From Methanolobus sp. ZRKC5 (lineage in GTDB: Archaea; Halobacteriota; Methanosarcinia; Methanosarcinales; Methanosarcinaceae), in the NCBI RefSeq assembly GCF_038446525.1, contig NZ_CP151792.1, positions 2,108,001-2,172,000 of the forward strand: DNA of 64,000 bases. The letters are read 5' to 3'. The stretch's first letter is position 1, and every line of letters starts with the position of its first letter. The position numbers were made by a program, and so were the translations under genes. Shown here one piece after another: positions 16,901-25,520 of this stretch. The notes under the pieces are model-generated. The model had not been told where the DNA came from. It made no database searches and saw nothing but the letters and a program-made list of their open reading frames with translations.

Positions 16901-18115
16901 ATGATCGATCTAAGGCATGCATTCACAATTGCTCTTGGCAGTATAAGCAGTGCGAAACTGCGTTCAACCCTTACAGCCCTTGGTATCATAATAGGTGTCG
17001 CTGCAGTTGTGGCTAATGTTTCCCTTGGTGCAAGTTTCAACCAGTATTTTACAGATGAGCTGGGTTCTCTTGGTTCTAATTTTATAATCATATACAGTCA
17101 GGATGTTAATATTTTCTATGATAGTGAACTGGAACTTATCCGAAATACTCCTGGAATAGATGGAGTTTCTCCATTCAACCAACAAACAGCAGCCGTTACA
17201 TACCGATCAGCTACGAGGCAGGTTGATGTACAGGGTGTGTCTGAGGATGCACAGTATATATCCAATCTGCTGGTGGAAGAGGGTAATTTCTTCACAGATA
17301 AAGACAAATTTGTAGCGATTCTTGGCAAAGATGTTGCAGAGGATAAATTTGAAAAGGATATCTCCATCAAAAATTATGTGGATATAACTATCAAACGGCA
17401 GGATGGAACAAGTGTGACCCGCAAATTCCGGGTAAAAGGCATACTTGAAAGTGAGGATAATACCTTTGTAACGGGTGGTCCTGATCGTGATGCCACTATA
17501 TTCATCCCTATAGCTACATTGAACGAAATGCTCAATGTCACTGATTATGGTGGTTTTTCTGCGAATACAGGAAGTGCCGAATCTGTGAGGGAAGTCTCTG
17601 ATGAGGTTGACAAGCGTCTGGCAAGATCATTGGGTGTATCTTCCAGAGATCTGGATAACGATGATGCAAAACCCTACCGCATTTTCAACCAGGCGGAGAT
17701 AATTGAGCAACTGGATACTCTTTCAGATTCGCTGACCATATTGATTACACTTGTAGCGGTTGTAGCTCTTATTGTAGGGTCTATAGGCATAATGAACATC
17801 ATGCTTGTTACTGTTACTGAAAGAACCCGGGAGATCGGTCTGCTGAAATCACTGGGATTTACAAGGTCCGGTATTCTTATGCTTTTCATTGTAGAGTCAA
17901 TTATAGTCGGGGTGATCGGGGGTATACTTGGAACACTTCTGGGCCTGGTCGGATCTTATGTTGTGGAAGTGTCTTTGAATATTCCTCCAGTATTCCCGTT
18001 CTATCTTATATTCCTGGGTTTCTTTGTATCTGTGCTTGTTGGACTGGTGGCTGGTGTGTATCCTGCTAACAAAGCTGCAAACCTAGATCCTGTGGAAGCT
18101 CTTCGGCACGGATGA
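16901..18115 (+). CDS. MacB-type ABC transporter permease, paralogue
   Basis: A 404-residue permease very similar to the gene before it: KLRSTLTALGIIIGVAAVVANVS, the LARSLGVSSRDLDNDDAKPYR element also seen in its neighbour, then ERTREIGLLKSLGFTRSGI and AGVYPANKAANLDPVEAL. ATG 16901 is chosen because an AAGGAG site lies at 16890-16895; an upstream GTG at 16895 would overlap that site. The pair probably arose by duplication inside the operon. Confidence 0.93.
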   Translation: MIDLRHAFTIALGSISSAKLRSTLTALGIIIGVAAVVANVSLGASFNQYFTDELGSLGSNFIIIYSQDVNIFYDSELELIRNTPGIDGVSPFNQQTAAVTYRSATRQVDVQGVSEDAQYISNLLVEEGNFFTDKDKFVAILGKDVAEDKFEKDISIKNYVDITIKRQDGTSVTRKFRVKGILESEDNTFVTGGPDRDATIFIPIATLNEMLNVTDYGGFSANTGSAESVREVSDEVDKRLARSLGVSSRDLDNDDAKPYRIFNQAEIIEQLDTLSDSLTILITLVAVVALIVGSIGIMNIMLVTVTERTREIGLLKSLGFTRSGILMLFIVESIIVGVIGGILGTLLGLVGSYVVEVSLNIPPVFPFYLIFLGFFVSVLVGLVAGVYPANKAANLDPVEALRHG

Positions 18116-18196
18116 ATCGTGTGCTGAATTTTCCGATATCTTTTTTAGTTGTTTATAGTCAGTAAACATTTTTGATATACAAACCAGACTATATAT

Positions 18197-18250
18197 CGAA
18201 AGGTTTAAGTATTTGCTTCGCATTGTCTGACTTGACGATAAATAGTCAAG
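18197..18250 (+). promoter_or_regulatory. Promoter and inverted repeat before ABC module 3
   Basis: CGAAAGG then TTTAAGTA (18197-18211) is a good BRE/TATA pair. CTTGAC (18231-18236) and GTCAAG (18245-18250) form a 6-8-6 inverted repeat at about the predicted start of transcription, a position where a repressor would block initiation. Confidence 0.5.
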
Positions 18251-18275
18251 TTGGTACAATTAGAGGTGAGCTCAA

Positions 18276-18977
18276 GTGGTTGATTACAATAATGGTTCAG
18301 ATGAGGTTAATGTCATTAATATCTCTGATTTGAAAAAGAGTTATTTCCTTGGCGATATGGAAGTACCTATCCTGCATGGGATAGATCTGTGTATCAAAAA
18401 AGGAGAATTTGTTGCGATTATGGGTCCTTCCGGTTCTGGAAAAAGTACCCTGATGAATATGATTGGCTGTCTTGACAGGCCCACCGGGGGCAAGGTCGTA
18501 CTTATGGGGAATGATATAAGTTCCATTTCCGATAACGAACTTGCAGAACTTCGGGGTTTTGAGATTGGTTTTGTTTTCCAGAATTTTAATCTGATCCCAC
18601 GTTTGAGTGCCTATGAGAATGTAATGCTGCCCACTTATTCCAATGCAAAGAATGGAGTGGATACAGTCCAGCGGGGCAAAGACCTGCTAAAACTCGTAGG
18701 TCTTGATGATCGTATGGGCCACCGACCGCCGGAATTGTCTGGAGGGCAAAGGCAGAGGGTTGCAATCGCCCGGTCATTGGTAAATGATCCTTCATTGATA
18801 CTTGCCGATGAGCCCACAGGAAACCTGGATTCAAAGACAAGTGCAGAGATCATGAATATATTTTCAGACCTTCACAAAAAAGGGCGTACCATAGTGATGA
18901 TCACACATGATCCTGAAATGGAGCAGTATGTAGACAGGGTGGTCTACGTCAAAGATGGCTATATCGGGAATAATTGA
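18276..18977 (+). CDS. ABC transporter ATP-binding protein, MacB/LolD type
   Basis: A 233-residue ATPase: Walker [10 protein letters not shown] at 50-58, Q-loop in [10 protein letters not shown], signature [15 protein letters not shown], Walker [14 protein letters not shown], histidine in VMITHDP. GTG 18276 is the start, with GAGGTGAG five bases upstream. First gene of a second module ATPase-COG1361-permease (18276-21450) that duplicates the preceding one, except that it has only one permease. Confidence 0.96.
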   Translation: MVDYNNGSDEVNVINISDLKKSYFLGDMEVPILHGIDLCIKKGEFVAIMGPSGSGKSTLMNMIGCLDRPTGGKVVLMGNDISSISDNELAELRGFEIGFVFQNFNLIPRLSAYENVMLPTYSNAKNGVDTVQRGKDLLKLVGLDDRMGHRPPELSGGQRQRVAIARSLVNDPSLILADEPTGNLDSKTSAEIMNIFSDLHKKGRTIVMITHDPEMEQYVDRVVYVKDGYIGNN

Positions 18978-18989
18978 GGGTGGTTTTGA

Positions 18990-20225
18990 ATGAAAATTAA
19001 TAGTGTTGTCCAGAAAAATTTTTACATTTTACTTTGTGTTGCTATGTTGAGTACTTCTTTCATAGCACCTGTTTCAGCAGCATCTGCTGCTACAATGAAG
19101 GTTAATATAATTGAGTACGATCCATTCCCGGCACAGATCGGTGAATATGTTGATGTGAGCGTGAAAATAGAGAATGTCGGCTATGGTCGTGCAGATGCAG
19201 TTTCCTTAAAGATGGAGCCTGAATACCCATTTTCACTTGATTCGCAGAACAATGCAGTGGAATTTATAGGTATACTCTCTCCTGAGGATGCAGCAGTCCA
19301 TGAATATCGCCTGTATGTGGATGAGAATTCAAAGGTAGGCACCGGTACGGTTGATGTCTATTATCAGATATACACAGGAGGCTCATGGTACAAGTCCTCC
19401 TTTGATCTGAAAGTAGGTTCAAATACATTTGACAGTAAAGGAACTATAGAGCTTAGAGGGATATCCTGTGATCCGGTTGTGTTTATGCCGGGGGATGTTG
19501 GCACTGTAAGCTTCACTCTCGCAAACACGGCAACTGAAAGTTCGGTGACCATTGATGATGTGGACTATGATACCAACGCACGTGTTCAGTCCGGTGTTCT
19601 CAAAGGTGTCGAAGGTATCGATGTAACAAGTGACAGTTATGTAGGTTCCGGCGTTATTGGTCCGGGTGATTCCATAACTCTAAGTTACAATATTGAGCTG
19701 ACAGATGATGCAAAGGATGGTACCTACTATCTGGATTTCGCAATGGTAGGCAATTCCCATACCTACAACAATAACTGGAGAATTCCTGTAAAGGTTGATT
19801 CCGCATCTGTGAAGGTTATACCTTCAAAACCAATGGAACTTCTAAATGGTGAGGGTACTCTTGAATTCGACGTTGCCAATATGCATCCCAATACCCTCAG
19901 TTCTGTAAGTGTGAAACTGAGTGCAGATGGAATTGATTTCTCTCCGGAGGAATACTTTGTCGGTTCAATGGATTCTGATGAACTCTTTACCATAGAGGTG
20001 GATGCAAAATCTGACATTCAGGAATCATCAGTTCCGGTAACCATCACGGTCGATTACAGGAATGGTATAAATGAGCACAATACCGAAGTTGCTGTCCGTG
20101 AATTGAAACTCGTAAATGAAGCAGAGGGAAATAGTGGAAACCTTGCAACGGTAGGTATCGGACTTGCAGTATTGCTTGGAATTCCTGCAGTTATATTCAT
20201 GAAGCGCAGGAAGCAGAACAACTAA
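18990..20225 (+). CDS. COG1361-type secreted protein, ABC-exporter partner
   Basis: 411 residues, close paralogue of 14436-15668: signal peptide with FYILLCVAMLSTSFIAPVSA, then IIEYDPFPAQIGEYVDVSVK, VVFMPGDVGTVSFTLANTA, NNNWRIPVKVDSASVKVIPS, and a C-terminal helix (VGIGLAVLLGIPAVIFM) ending KRRKQNN. It is 12 bases after the ATPase and 10 before the permease. A membrane-anchored extracytoplasmic partner of the exporter is the likely role. Confidence 0.87.
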   Translation: MKINSVVQKNFYILLCVAMLSTSFIAPVSAASAATMKVNIIEYDPFPAQIGEYVDVSVKIENVGYGRADAVSLKMEPEYPFSLDSQNNAVEFIGILSPEDAAVHEYRLYVDENSKVGTGTVDVYYQIYTGGSWYKSSFDLKVGSNTFDSKGTIELRGISCDPVVFMPGDVGTVSFTLANTATESSVTIDDVDYDTNARVQSGVLKGVEGIDVTSDSYVGSGVIGPGDSITLSYNIELTDDAKDGTYYLDFAMVGNSHTYNNNWRIPVKVDSASVKVIPSKPMELLNGEGTLEFDVANMHPNTLSSVSVKLSADGIDFSPEEYFVGSMDSDELFTIEVDAKSDIQESSVPVTITVDYRNGINEHNTEVAVRELKLVNEAEGNSGNLATVGIGLAVLLGIPAVIFMKRRKQNN

Positions 20226-20235
20226 GGTGAACATT

Positions 20236-21450
20236 ATGCTGAGTCTGAAACATTCCTTCAGGATGGCAATAGCAAGCATTAGCAGCTCAAAAATGAGATC
20301 TGCATTGACAACACTTGGTATTGTCATAGGTGTGGCTGCGGTCATTGCCAATGTATCACTGGGTGCCAGTTTCAACCAGTACTTTACCGAAGAGATAGGT
20401 TCAGTAGGAAACAATTTCATTATAGTCGAAGGCAAGACCTCTAATTTATTTCATGATGACGAAATGGAGCTTGTGAAAAATACACCGGGTATCGTGGGTG
20501 TATCTCCTTTGAGTCAGGAAGTAGCCCAGGTAAAGTATATTTCCACCATGCGGCAAATTACTATCCAGGGTGTTTCAGAGGATTATGAGGAAGTAGGCAA
20601 TATCCAGATGGAAAGTGGAACATTCATCGACGATAAGGACAAGTATGTGGCAGTTATCGGTCATGATGTTGCTTATGACAAGTTCGACCGCAAGATATCT
20701 AACAAGAATACTATTGAACTTACATTTACAAGACCGGATGGCGAGACCATTACAAAGCAGTTCAAAGTGAAGGGTATCGTGGACAGCCCTGAAACAACAT
20801 TCGTGCAAAGTGGTATAGAACCGGACGAAAGGATCTTCATTCCGATCTCAACTATGAATGAGATTATGGATCAGGACTATTACTGGGGATTCTTTGCAGC
20901 GGCCACGAGCCTGGAGTCTATAGGGGATGTCACAAATGAGCTTGATAAGAGACTTGCCAGGGATCTTGGTGTTCCTTTCAGAGACCTTGATAATGAAGAT
21001 GCCAAACCATATTCTCTTATGGACCAAGGTGAAATACTGGAGGAGGTTGGCCAGTTATCAACTGCTCTGAGCTCACTGCTCACGTCAGTTGCTTTAATAT
21101 CTCTTATCGTGGGCTCTATCGGAATAATGAATATCATGCTGGTGACAGTTACTGAAAGGACAGGTGAGATCGGTATTATGAAGTCCCTCGGGTATAAGAA
21201 CTATGAAATACTGTCCCTTTTCATGGTGGAATCCATAGTTGTAGGGCTGTTTGGTGGTGTACTGGGAATTGGCCTTGGTGTGGCTGGTGCCTATCTTGCA
21301 GACAATGCAATGGGTCTTCCTTATGTATTTCCGGTGGATATGATCCTGATAGGTATGCTGGTGTCGTTGGTGGTTGGTTTGCTTGCAGGTATATATCCCG
21401 CCAACAAAGCTGCCAGGATGAATCCGGTAGAGGCTCTTCGACATGAGTAA
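20236..21450 (+). CDS. MacB-type ABC transporter permease
   Basis: 404 residues, same architecture as 15684 and 16901: KMRSALTTLGIVIGVAAVIANVS at TM1, extracytoplasmic domain, ERTGEIGIMKSLGYKNYEIL and AGIYPANKAARMNPVEALRHE at the end. ATG 20236 is preferred, since AAGGTG at 20224-20229 is its ribosome site; a GTG at 20227 lies inside that site. It closes the third exporter module. Confidence 0.93.
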   Translation: MLSLKHSFRMAIASISSSKMRSALTTLGIVIGVAAVIANVSLGASFNQYFTEEIGSVGNNFIIVEGKTSNLFHDDEMELVKNTPGIVGVSPLSQEVAQVKYISTMRQITIQGVSEDYEEVGNIQMESGTFIDDKDKYVAVIGHDVAYDKFDRKISNKNTIELTFTRPDGETITKQFKVKGIVDSPETTFVQSGIEPDERIFIPISTMNEIMDQDYYWGFFAAATSLESIGDVTNELDKRLARDLGVPFRDLDNEDAKPYSLMDQGEILEEVGQLSTALSSLLTSVALISLIVGSIGIMNIMLVTVTERTGEIGIMKSLGYKNYEILSLFMVESIVVGLFGGVLGIGLGVAGAYLADNAMGLPYVFPVDMILIGMLVSLVVGLLAGIYPANKAARMNPVEALRHE

Positions 21451-21508
21451 ATTAAAGAGGTATTGGAATAATCAATAGGAATAACAGGATAATGGAGGAT
21501 AAAATAAG

Positions 21509-21748
21509 ATGTTTGATGAATTTGTATTTGTGATAATTCCATTTATCATGTTCTTCCTTTTCTTTGGAATAGGGATACTTGGAACTTTGTTCTGGCTGTG
21601 GATGCTTATTGATTGCGCTATGAAAGAACCCTCTGAGGGAAACGATAAGCTGATTTGGGTAATTGTTATTATCTTTACTAATCTGTTAGGTGCACTTGTC
21701 TACTTCTTTGTAAGAAGGCCAAAACGAATAGAAGAATATGGCAGGTAA
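21509..21748 (+). CDS. PLDc_N-like small membrane protein
   Basis: 79 residues with two membrane helices. The second half of helix 1, GTLFWLWMLIDCAMKEPSEG, then NDKLIWVIVIIFTNLLGALV and a C-terminal YFFVRRPKR follow the phospholipase D N-terminal (PLDc_N) membrane domain, without any phospholipase domain. Such stand-alone domains are frequent and of unknown function. It follows the third ABC module and may share its transcript. Confidence 0.75.
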   Translation: MFDEFVFVIIPFIMFFLFFGIGILGTLFWLWMLIDCAMKEPSEGNDKLIWVIVIIFTNLLGALVYFFVRRPKRIEEYGR

Positions 21749-21834
21749 ATCTCAGTATGCAGTACACATCAGATAATATCAAAGCACTTCAGGGCATATA
21801 AGGTATCTACCTATGATAAAAACGAGGCAAACAA

Positions 21835-22479
21835 ATGGCTGAAATAGAGACCGCTCTTAGGGAATTTGTAATGGTTGCTTATAAGAAGCAGACCTACATG
21901 AATATTCTATATCTGCTATTCTCATTCCCATTGGGAACTGCTTATTTCGTATTTCTGGTGACCGGTCTGTCACTGGGCTTCGGGCTTTTACTTGTCTGGA
22001 TAGGCATTCCTGTACTTGTGCTTGTTTTTCTTGCATGGTGGGAGATCGCATCATTTGAACGCCAGATGGCAATATGGTTATTGGGTATTGATATTCCTTC
22101 CATGTCGCTGAAACCTGTTAATGAAAAAAGTATTCTTGGCAGAGCTTTATACAGGGTAAAGAGTCCGGTTACCTGGAAGGCTCTCTTATTTCTGTTAGTA
22201 AAGTTCCCATTGGGGATATTCTCGCTTGTAGTTATGGCATTTTTGGTATCTTTGACATTAGGGATGTTAATTAATCCAATTCTTTATCTTGTGGGTGAGA
22301 GCTTTGCCAGTAGCTTACAGGAAGCCATTCTTGTTTCTATTTCCGGGATATTTGTGGGGCTGGCATCCATGCATGTGCTGAATCTGCTGGCGCATATCTC
22401 AGGAAGCTTTGCTAAAAGGATGTTAAGTGGCTATGAAAAACAGGCAGACGTTAGTTTGGTCGAAGAAATGAACTCTTAA
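21835..22479 (+). CDS. Putative sensor-domain (PF13796-like) membrane protein
   Basis: A 214-residue membrane protein with at least four hydrophobic segments. The pattern FPLGTAYFVFLVTGLSLGFGLLLVWIGIP followed by WEIASFERQMAIWLLG, then a second half KFPLGIFSLVVMAFLVSLTLGMLINP, is that of the Sensor domain found alone or fused to kinases in archaea and actinobacteria. Its stop overlaps the convergent regulator gene by four bases. Function unknown; a membrane sensor role is only by family name. Confidence 0.7.
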   Translation: MAEIETALREFVMVAYKKQTYMNILYLLFSFPLGTAYFVFLVTGLSLGFGLLLVWIGIPVLVLVFLAWWEIASFERQMAIWLLGIDIPSMSLKPVNEKSILGRALYRVKSPVTWKALLFLLVKFPLGIFSLVVMAFLVSLTLGMLINPILYLVGESFASSLQEAILVSISGIFVGLASMHVLNLLAHISGSFAKRMLSGYEKQADVSLVEEMNS

Positions 22480-22757
22480 TCTTTTATCTTGTTGAGGTTG
22501 CTATAAAACTCAAGTATAAGGCTTGTTTTTTCATTATCAAGATTCAACCGGAATGTCCTTATCTGTTTACCAAGGGGTTTTTCGATAACAATACCACTCC
22601 TTATGAGTGGTGTTATAACCCTTGCAACACTGGAGTGTGACAATCCTGTCTCGTCTGCAATCCCTGAAAGATATGTTGATTCTTCCTTGTGTGCAATAAG
22701 GTTCTTCAGAACTGTCATCTGGGCCGTCTTTCCAAAAATCTCTTCCAGCGTATCCAT
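22476..22757 (-). CDS. Small winged-helix regulator
   Basis: A 93-residue MarR/ArsR-type winged helix: LEEIFGKTAQMTVLKNLIAH, the HTH YLSGIADETGLSHSSVARVI and the wing IVIEKPLGKQIRTFRLN. There is no extra ligand domain. It converges on the membrane sensor gene (four-base overlap) and is divergent from the response regulator gene at 22909, whose promoter it could share. Target unknown. Confidence 0.82.
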   Translation of the reverse strand: MDTLEEIFGKTAQMTVLKNLIAHKEESTYLSGIADETGLSHSSVARVITPLIRSGIVIEKPLGKQIRTFRLNLDNEKTSLILEFYSNLNKIKD

Positions 22758-22847
22758 TTATTATCTTATTCAACTATTCTGTTATGGCTTATAAGATTTT
22801 CTTTTATTGGACAAGTTGTTTACAAAAACAGAAACTCTTTCATATTT

Positions 22848-22867
22848 GGAAAGGTTTTAATAATATA
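22848..22867 (+). promoter_or_regulatory. BRE/TATA promoter of the response regulator gene
   Basis: GGAAAGG followed by TTTTAATAATA gives a plausible archaeal BRE/TATA element about 45-60 bases before the start codon at 22909. Confidence 0.5.
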
Positions 22868-22908
22868 ATTCTTCTATATTTTATGAGCTTGTTTCAGGTA
22901 GAATTATC

Positions 22909-23424
22909 ATGCATTCAGAAAACATTAACGAGAAGATTCTTTCACTTCTGGAAGAGATCCCTGGGATAACTACCGGGGAAATCTCAGACCAATTGTCAGT
23001 TTCCATGTCGCTTGTTGAGGATACGTTAAGAACCATGTCGGATATACGGCAAAAGATCCTCATCGTGGATGATGAGATGGATGCACTGTTGGCTCTGAAA
23101 GTAGCATTAGAAGCCGAAGGATATAACATTGTAGAGGCAAAAGACGGGTATGAGGCTATAGAGAAGGTACATTCTGAAATACCTGATGTTATATTGCTTG
23201 ATCTTATGATTCCTGGAATTGATGGTTTTGAAGTCTGCAGACAACTGAAATCCGATGCAACATATAATCACATTCCTGTCATAATGCTCACAGCACGTGG
23301 AGAGGTCGATGACAAGGTTGAAGGAATTGAACTTGGTGCAGATGACTATGTGACCAAGCCATTCAACCTTAAAGAATTGAAAGCACGCATAAAAATGATC
23401 CTGAGAAGAAATCAGGATATATAA
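22909..23424 (+). CDS. Response regulator with N-terminal HTH-like extension
   Basis: 171 residues. The receiver domain occupies residues 48-168: acidic pair in ILIVDDEMD, phospho-acceptor Asp98 in LLDLMIPG, Thr in MLTARG and the conserved lysine in TKPF. The first 43 residues (EKILSLLEEIPGITTGEISD then QLSVSMSLVEDTL) look like a small helix-turn-helix placed before, not after, the receiver. GGTAG precedes ATG 22909; a second ATG at 23035 would give the receiver alone. It is 17 bases before a histidine kinase gene, its probable partner. Confidence 0.92.
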   Translation: MHSENINEKILSLLEEIPGITTGEISDQLSVSMSLVEDTLRTMSDIRQKILIVDDEMDALLALKVALEAEGYNIVEAKDGYEAIEKVHSEIPDVILLDLMIPGIDGFEVCRQLKSDATYNHIPVIMLTARGEVDDKVEGIELGADDYVTKPFNLKELKARIKMILRRNQDI

Positions 23425-23441
23425 TTATTTTTAATTGATCT

Positions 23442-25184
23442 ATGTGGAACGGAAAAAGCAGATGGAATCTAATTCTCTTTGCTGTAGTAGTCTTGCTTTT
23501 GATAAGTTCCATAGTCTTCCTCTGGATGAAGACCAATCTGGAGGTAAGATCAGTTGTTGAGGAACAACACCAGAACCAGCAACTGTTGTTAACCCAGCAG
23601 ATATCTGACAATATAGAAAGATCCCTCAATGAGAAGGTTTTGTTACTAGAGGTTATTGCAAAAAAGGACACTGGTGTGCCGCCTGATAATTTTGCATCAG
23701 ATCTTAAAAGTGTCTATGATGTTGCAGGAATGTTCTACGTGGTGGAATATGTCTCAGAGAACGGGACAATCGTTTCAGGTTATCCTGAAGAACATGTACC
23801 CATTGGTTTCAATCTTTACGAGGATGACCAGGCTCGTGCCTTTGAACGCATAAAGGAAAGCAAAGAGGTCTATATTACAGTCCCCTTAAAGCTTATGGAA
23901 GGCAATTATGGTTCTTTTATATGGGTCCCTATTTATGAAGGAGATGATTTCAGAGGAGCTTTCATTGCTATTATACGGGAATCTGACCTTAAGGACCAGT
24001 ATGTGGTAGAGTCCAATTCATCAAGTTATGCATATCTTCTTGATGACCGGGGAAGGTTGCTCTATGATGAGTCAGGGAAACATGAAAGAGGTACCATCTA
24101 TGCTGAAATTTTAGGTTCGGATTCTTCGGGATTACTTGATATTATTTCAGAACAGGTGAATGGGACGGATGGAAGTGGTAAGTATCTTGTTTTCGATAAT
24201 CATAGTGTAGTTGAGGAACGGCTTGTATCCTATTCTCCCATAAACTGGTATAATCAGAAATGGTCACTGGCGCTTACCAGTCCCTCTTCTGAAGTAGACC
24301 GGCTAATTGTATCGGTTTACCTGAAATTGTTCATTGTGGTTGCTGTTTCAGTTTTTTTTATCATCTTTGTTAGCTCATTCGTTGTTATCATTTTATTCAA
24401 CTGGAGTAAGAGTCTTGAAAAGGAGGTTGATGACAAGACCCAGGAACTCAAGGAGTCAAATGATTCACTACGTGGAGCAAACAAAAAGCTCAAGGAGCTT
24501 GACAGGTTAAAGACTGAATTCCTATCAATTGTTTCTCATGAGCTTAAAACTCCGCTGACTGCAATGCGAACATCAAGTGAATTCCTGCGAGAGGACGATG
24601 TATGTGATGTTTCTCTAAGGCGTCAAATGCTTGATATTATCATAAGGAACATCGATCGTCAATCCCGGATGGTTGATGACCTTCTTGATGTTTCCCGAAT
24701 TGAATCCAACCGCATGAAATTTCTCAGGGAACCGGTTGATATTGAGGATGCTATAAACGTTTCTCTTGAGGTGCTTGACACTATCATCAGGGAGAAAGAC
24801 ATGAGTATCATAGTAAATGTTCCTGATAATCTTTCTCTAATCAATACTGATAAAGACAAACTTGTTCAGGTATTTGTGAATCTTTTGAACAACGCTGTAA
24901 AATTCAGTAATAATAATAGTATAGTCACAATTGATGTTGATGATGCTGATGACGGTGTAAAAATAACCGTAAGTGACAACGGCATTGGAATGGGTCCTGA
25001 GGAGCTTGAAAGGATATTCGATAAATTTTACCAGATAGACAGTACGTCCACTCGTAAGGTTGGAGGAACTGGCCTTGGCCTGTCAATTGTCAAAGGAATT
25101 ATAGAAGGCCAAGGTGGAACGATAACGGTACAGAGTGAATTAGGTAAAGGAAGTGTTTTTGTTTTCACATTGAAAAAACAATAA
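23442..25184 (+). CDS. Membrane sensor histidine kinase with dCache-like domain
   Basis: 580 residues. TM1 at about 7-28, an extracytoplasmic Cache-like sensor region (30-285), TM2 at about 290-320 and a coiled coil (325-350). Then HisKA with His366 in SIVSHELKTPLTAMR, and HATPase_c with an N box FVNLLNNAVKFSNN, VSDNGIGMGPEEL and the G2 loop GGTGLGLSIVKGI. It senses an external small molecule through the Cache domain (ligand unknown) and probably phosphorylates the response regulator encoded just upstream. Confidence 0.94.
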   Translation: MWNGKSRWNLILFAVVVLLLISSIVFLWMKTNLEVRSVVEEQHQNQQLLLTQQISDNIERSLNEKVLLLEVIAKKDTGVPPDNFASDLKSVYDVAGMFYVVEYVSENGTIVSGYPEEHVPIGFNLYEDDQARAFERIKESKEVYITVPLKLMEGNYGSFIWVPIYEGDDFRGAFIAIIRESDLKDQYVVESNSSSYAYLLDDRGRLLYDESGKHERGTIYAEILGSDSSGLLDIISEQVNGTDGSGKYLVFDNHSVVEERLVSYSPINWYNQKWSLALTSPSSEVDRLIVSVYLKLFIVVAVSVFFIIFVSSFVVIILFNWSKSLEKEVDDKTQELKESNDSLRGANKKLKELDRLKTEFLSIVSHELKTPLTAMRTSSEFLREDDVCDVSLRRQMLDIIIRNIDRQSRMVDDLLDVSRIESNRMKFLREPVDIEDAINVSLEVLDTIIREKDMSIIVNVPDNLSLINTDKDKLVQVFVNLLNNAVKFSNNNSIVTIDVDDADDGVKITVSDNGIGMGPEELERIFDKFYQIDSTSTRKVGGTGLGLSIVKGIIEGQGGTITVQSELGKGSVFVFTLKKQ

Positions 25185-25193
25185 TAATGGTAC

Positions 25194-25509
25194 ATGAATA
25201 ATCGTAGCAACAACCGATTGTATCGGTAAAAAAGAACTTGAGATTATCGATGTGGTGTTCGGTAACACTACACATTCTAAATATATCATAAGTAGGATTG
25301 CAACTGGCCTGTAAAAATCGTTGGTGGGGAGTTTAAAGCTTATTCTGCCATGCTCGCAGGCAAGAAAAGAGGCATTTGATCGCGTGATAAAGAACGCAAA
25401 GAAAATGGTGCTGATGTAGTTGTCAATGTGAGGTTCACAACTTCCCAGAATAGCCGGTGCAGCTGAGTTACTTGCTTACGGAACTGCAGTTAAGTTCAAG
25501 GTTATTTGA
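25194..25509 (+). pseudogene. YbjQ/UPF0145-family pseudogene with several frameshifts
   Basis: Reading across frames recovers nearly the whole family protein (about 105 residues): IIVATTDCIGKKELEIIDVV, FGNTTHSKYI, VGGEFKAYSAMLAG, RKEAFDRVIKNAK, ENGADVVVNVRFTTSQ, IAGAAELLAYGTAVKFKVI and TGA at 25507-25509. At least five one-base shifts are needed, spread from the start codon to the end, plus an in-frame stop. UPF0145 proteins are putative heavy-metal-binding pentamers. The even spread of lesions with intact codon sense between them implies a fairly recent loss, or poor base calling here. Confidence 0.85.
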
Positions 25510-25520
25510 CCAAAGGATAT

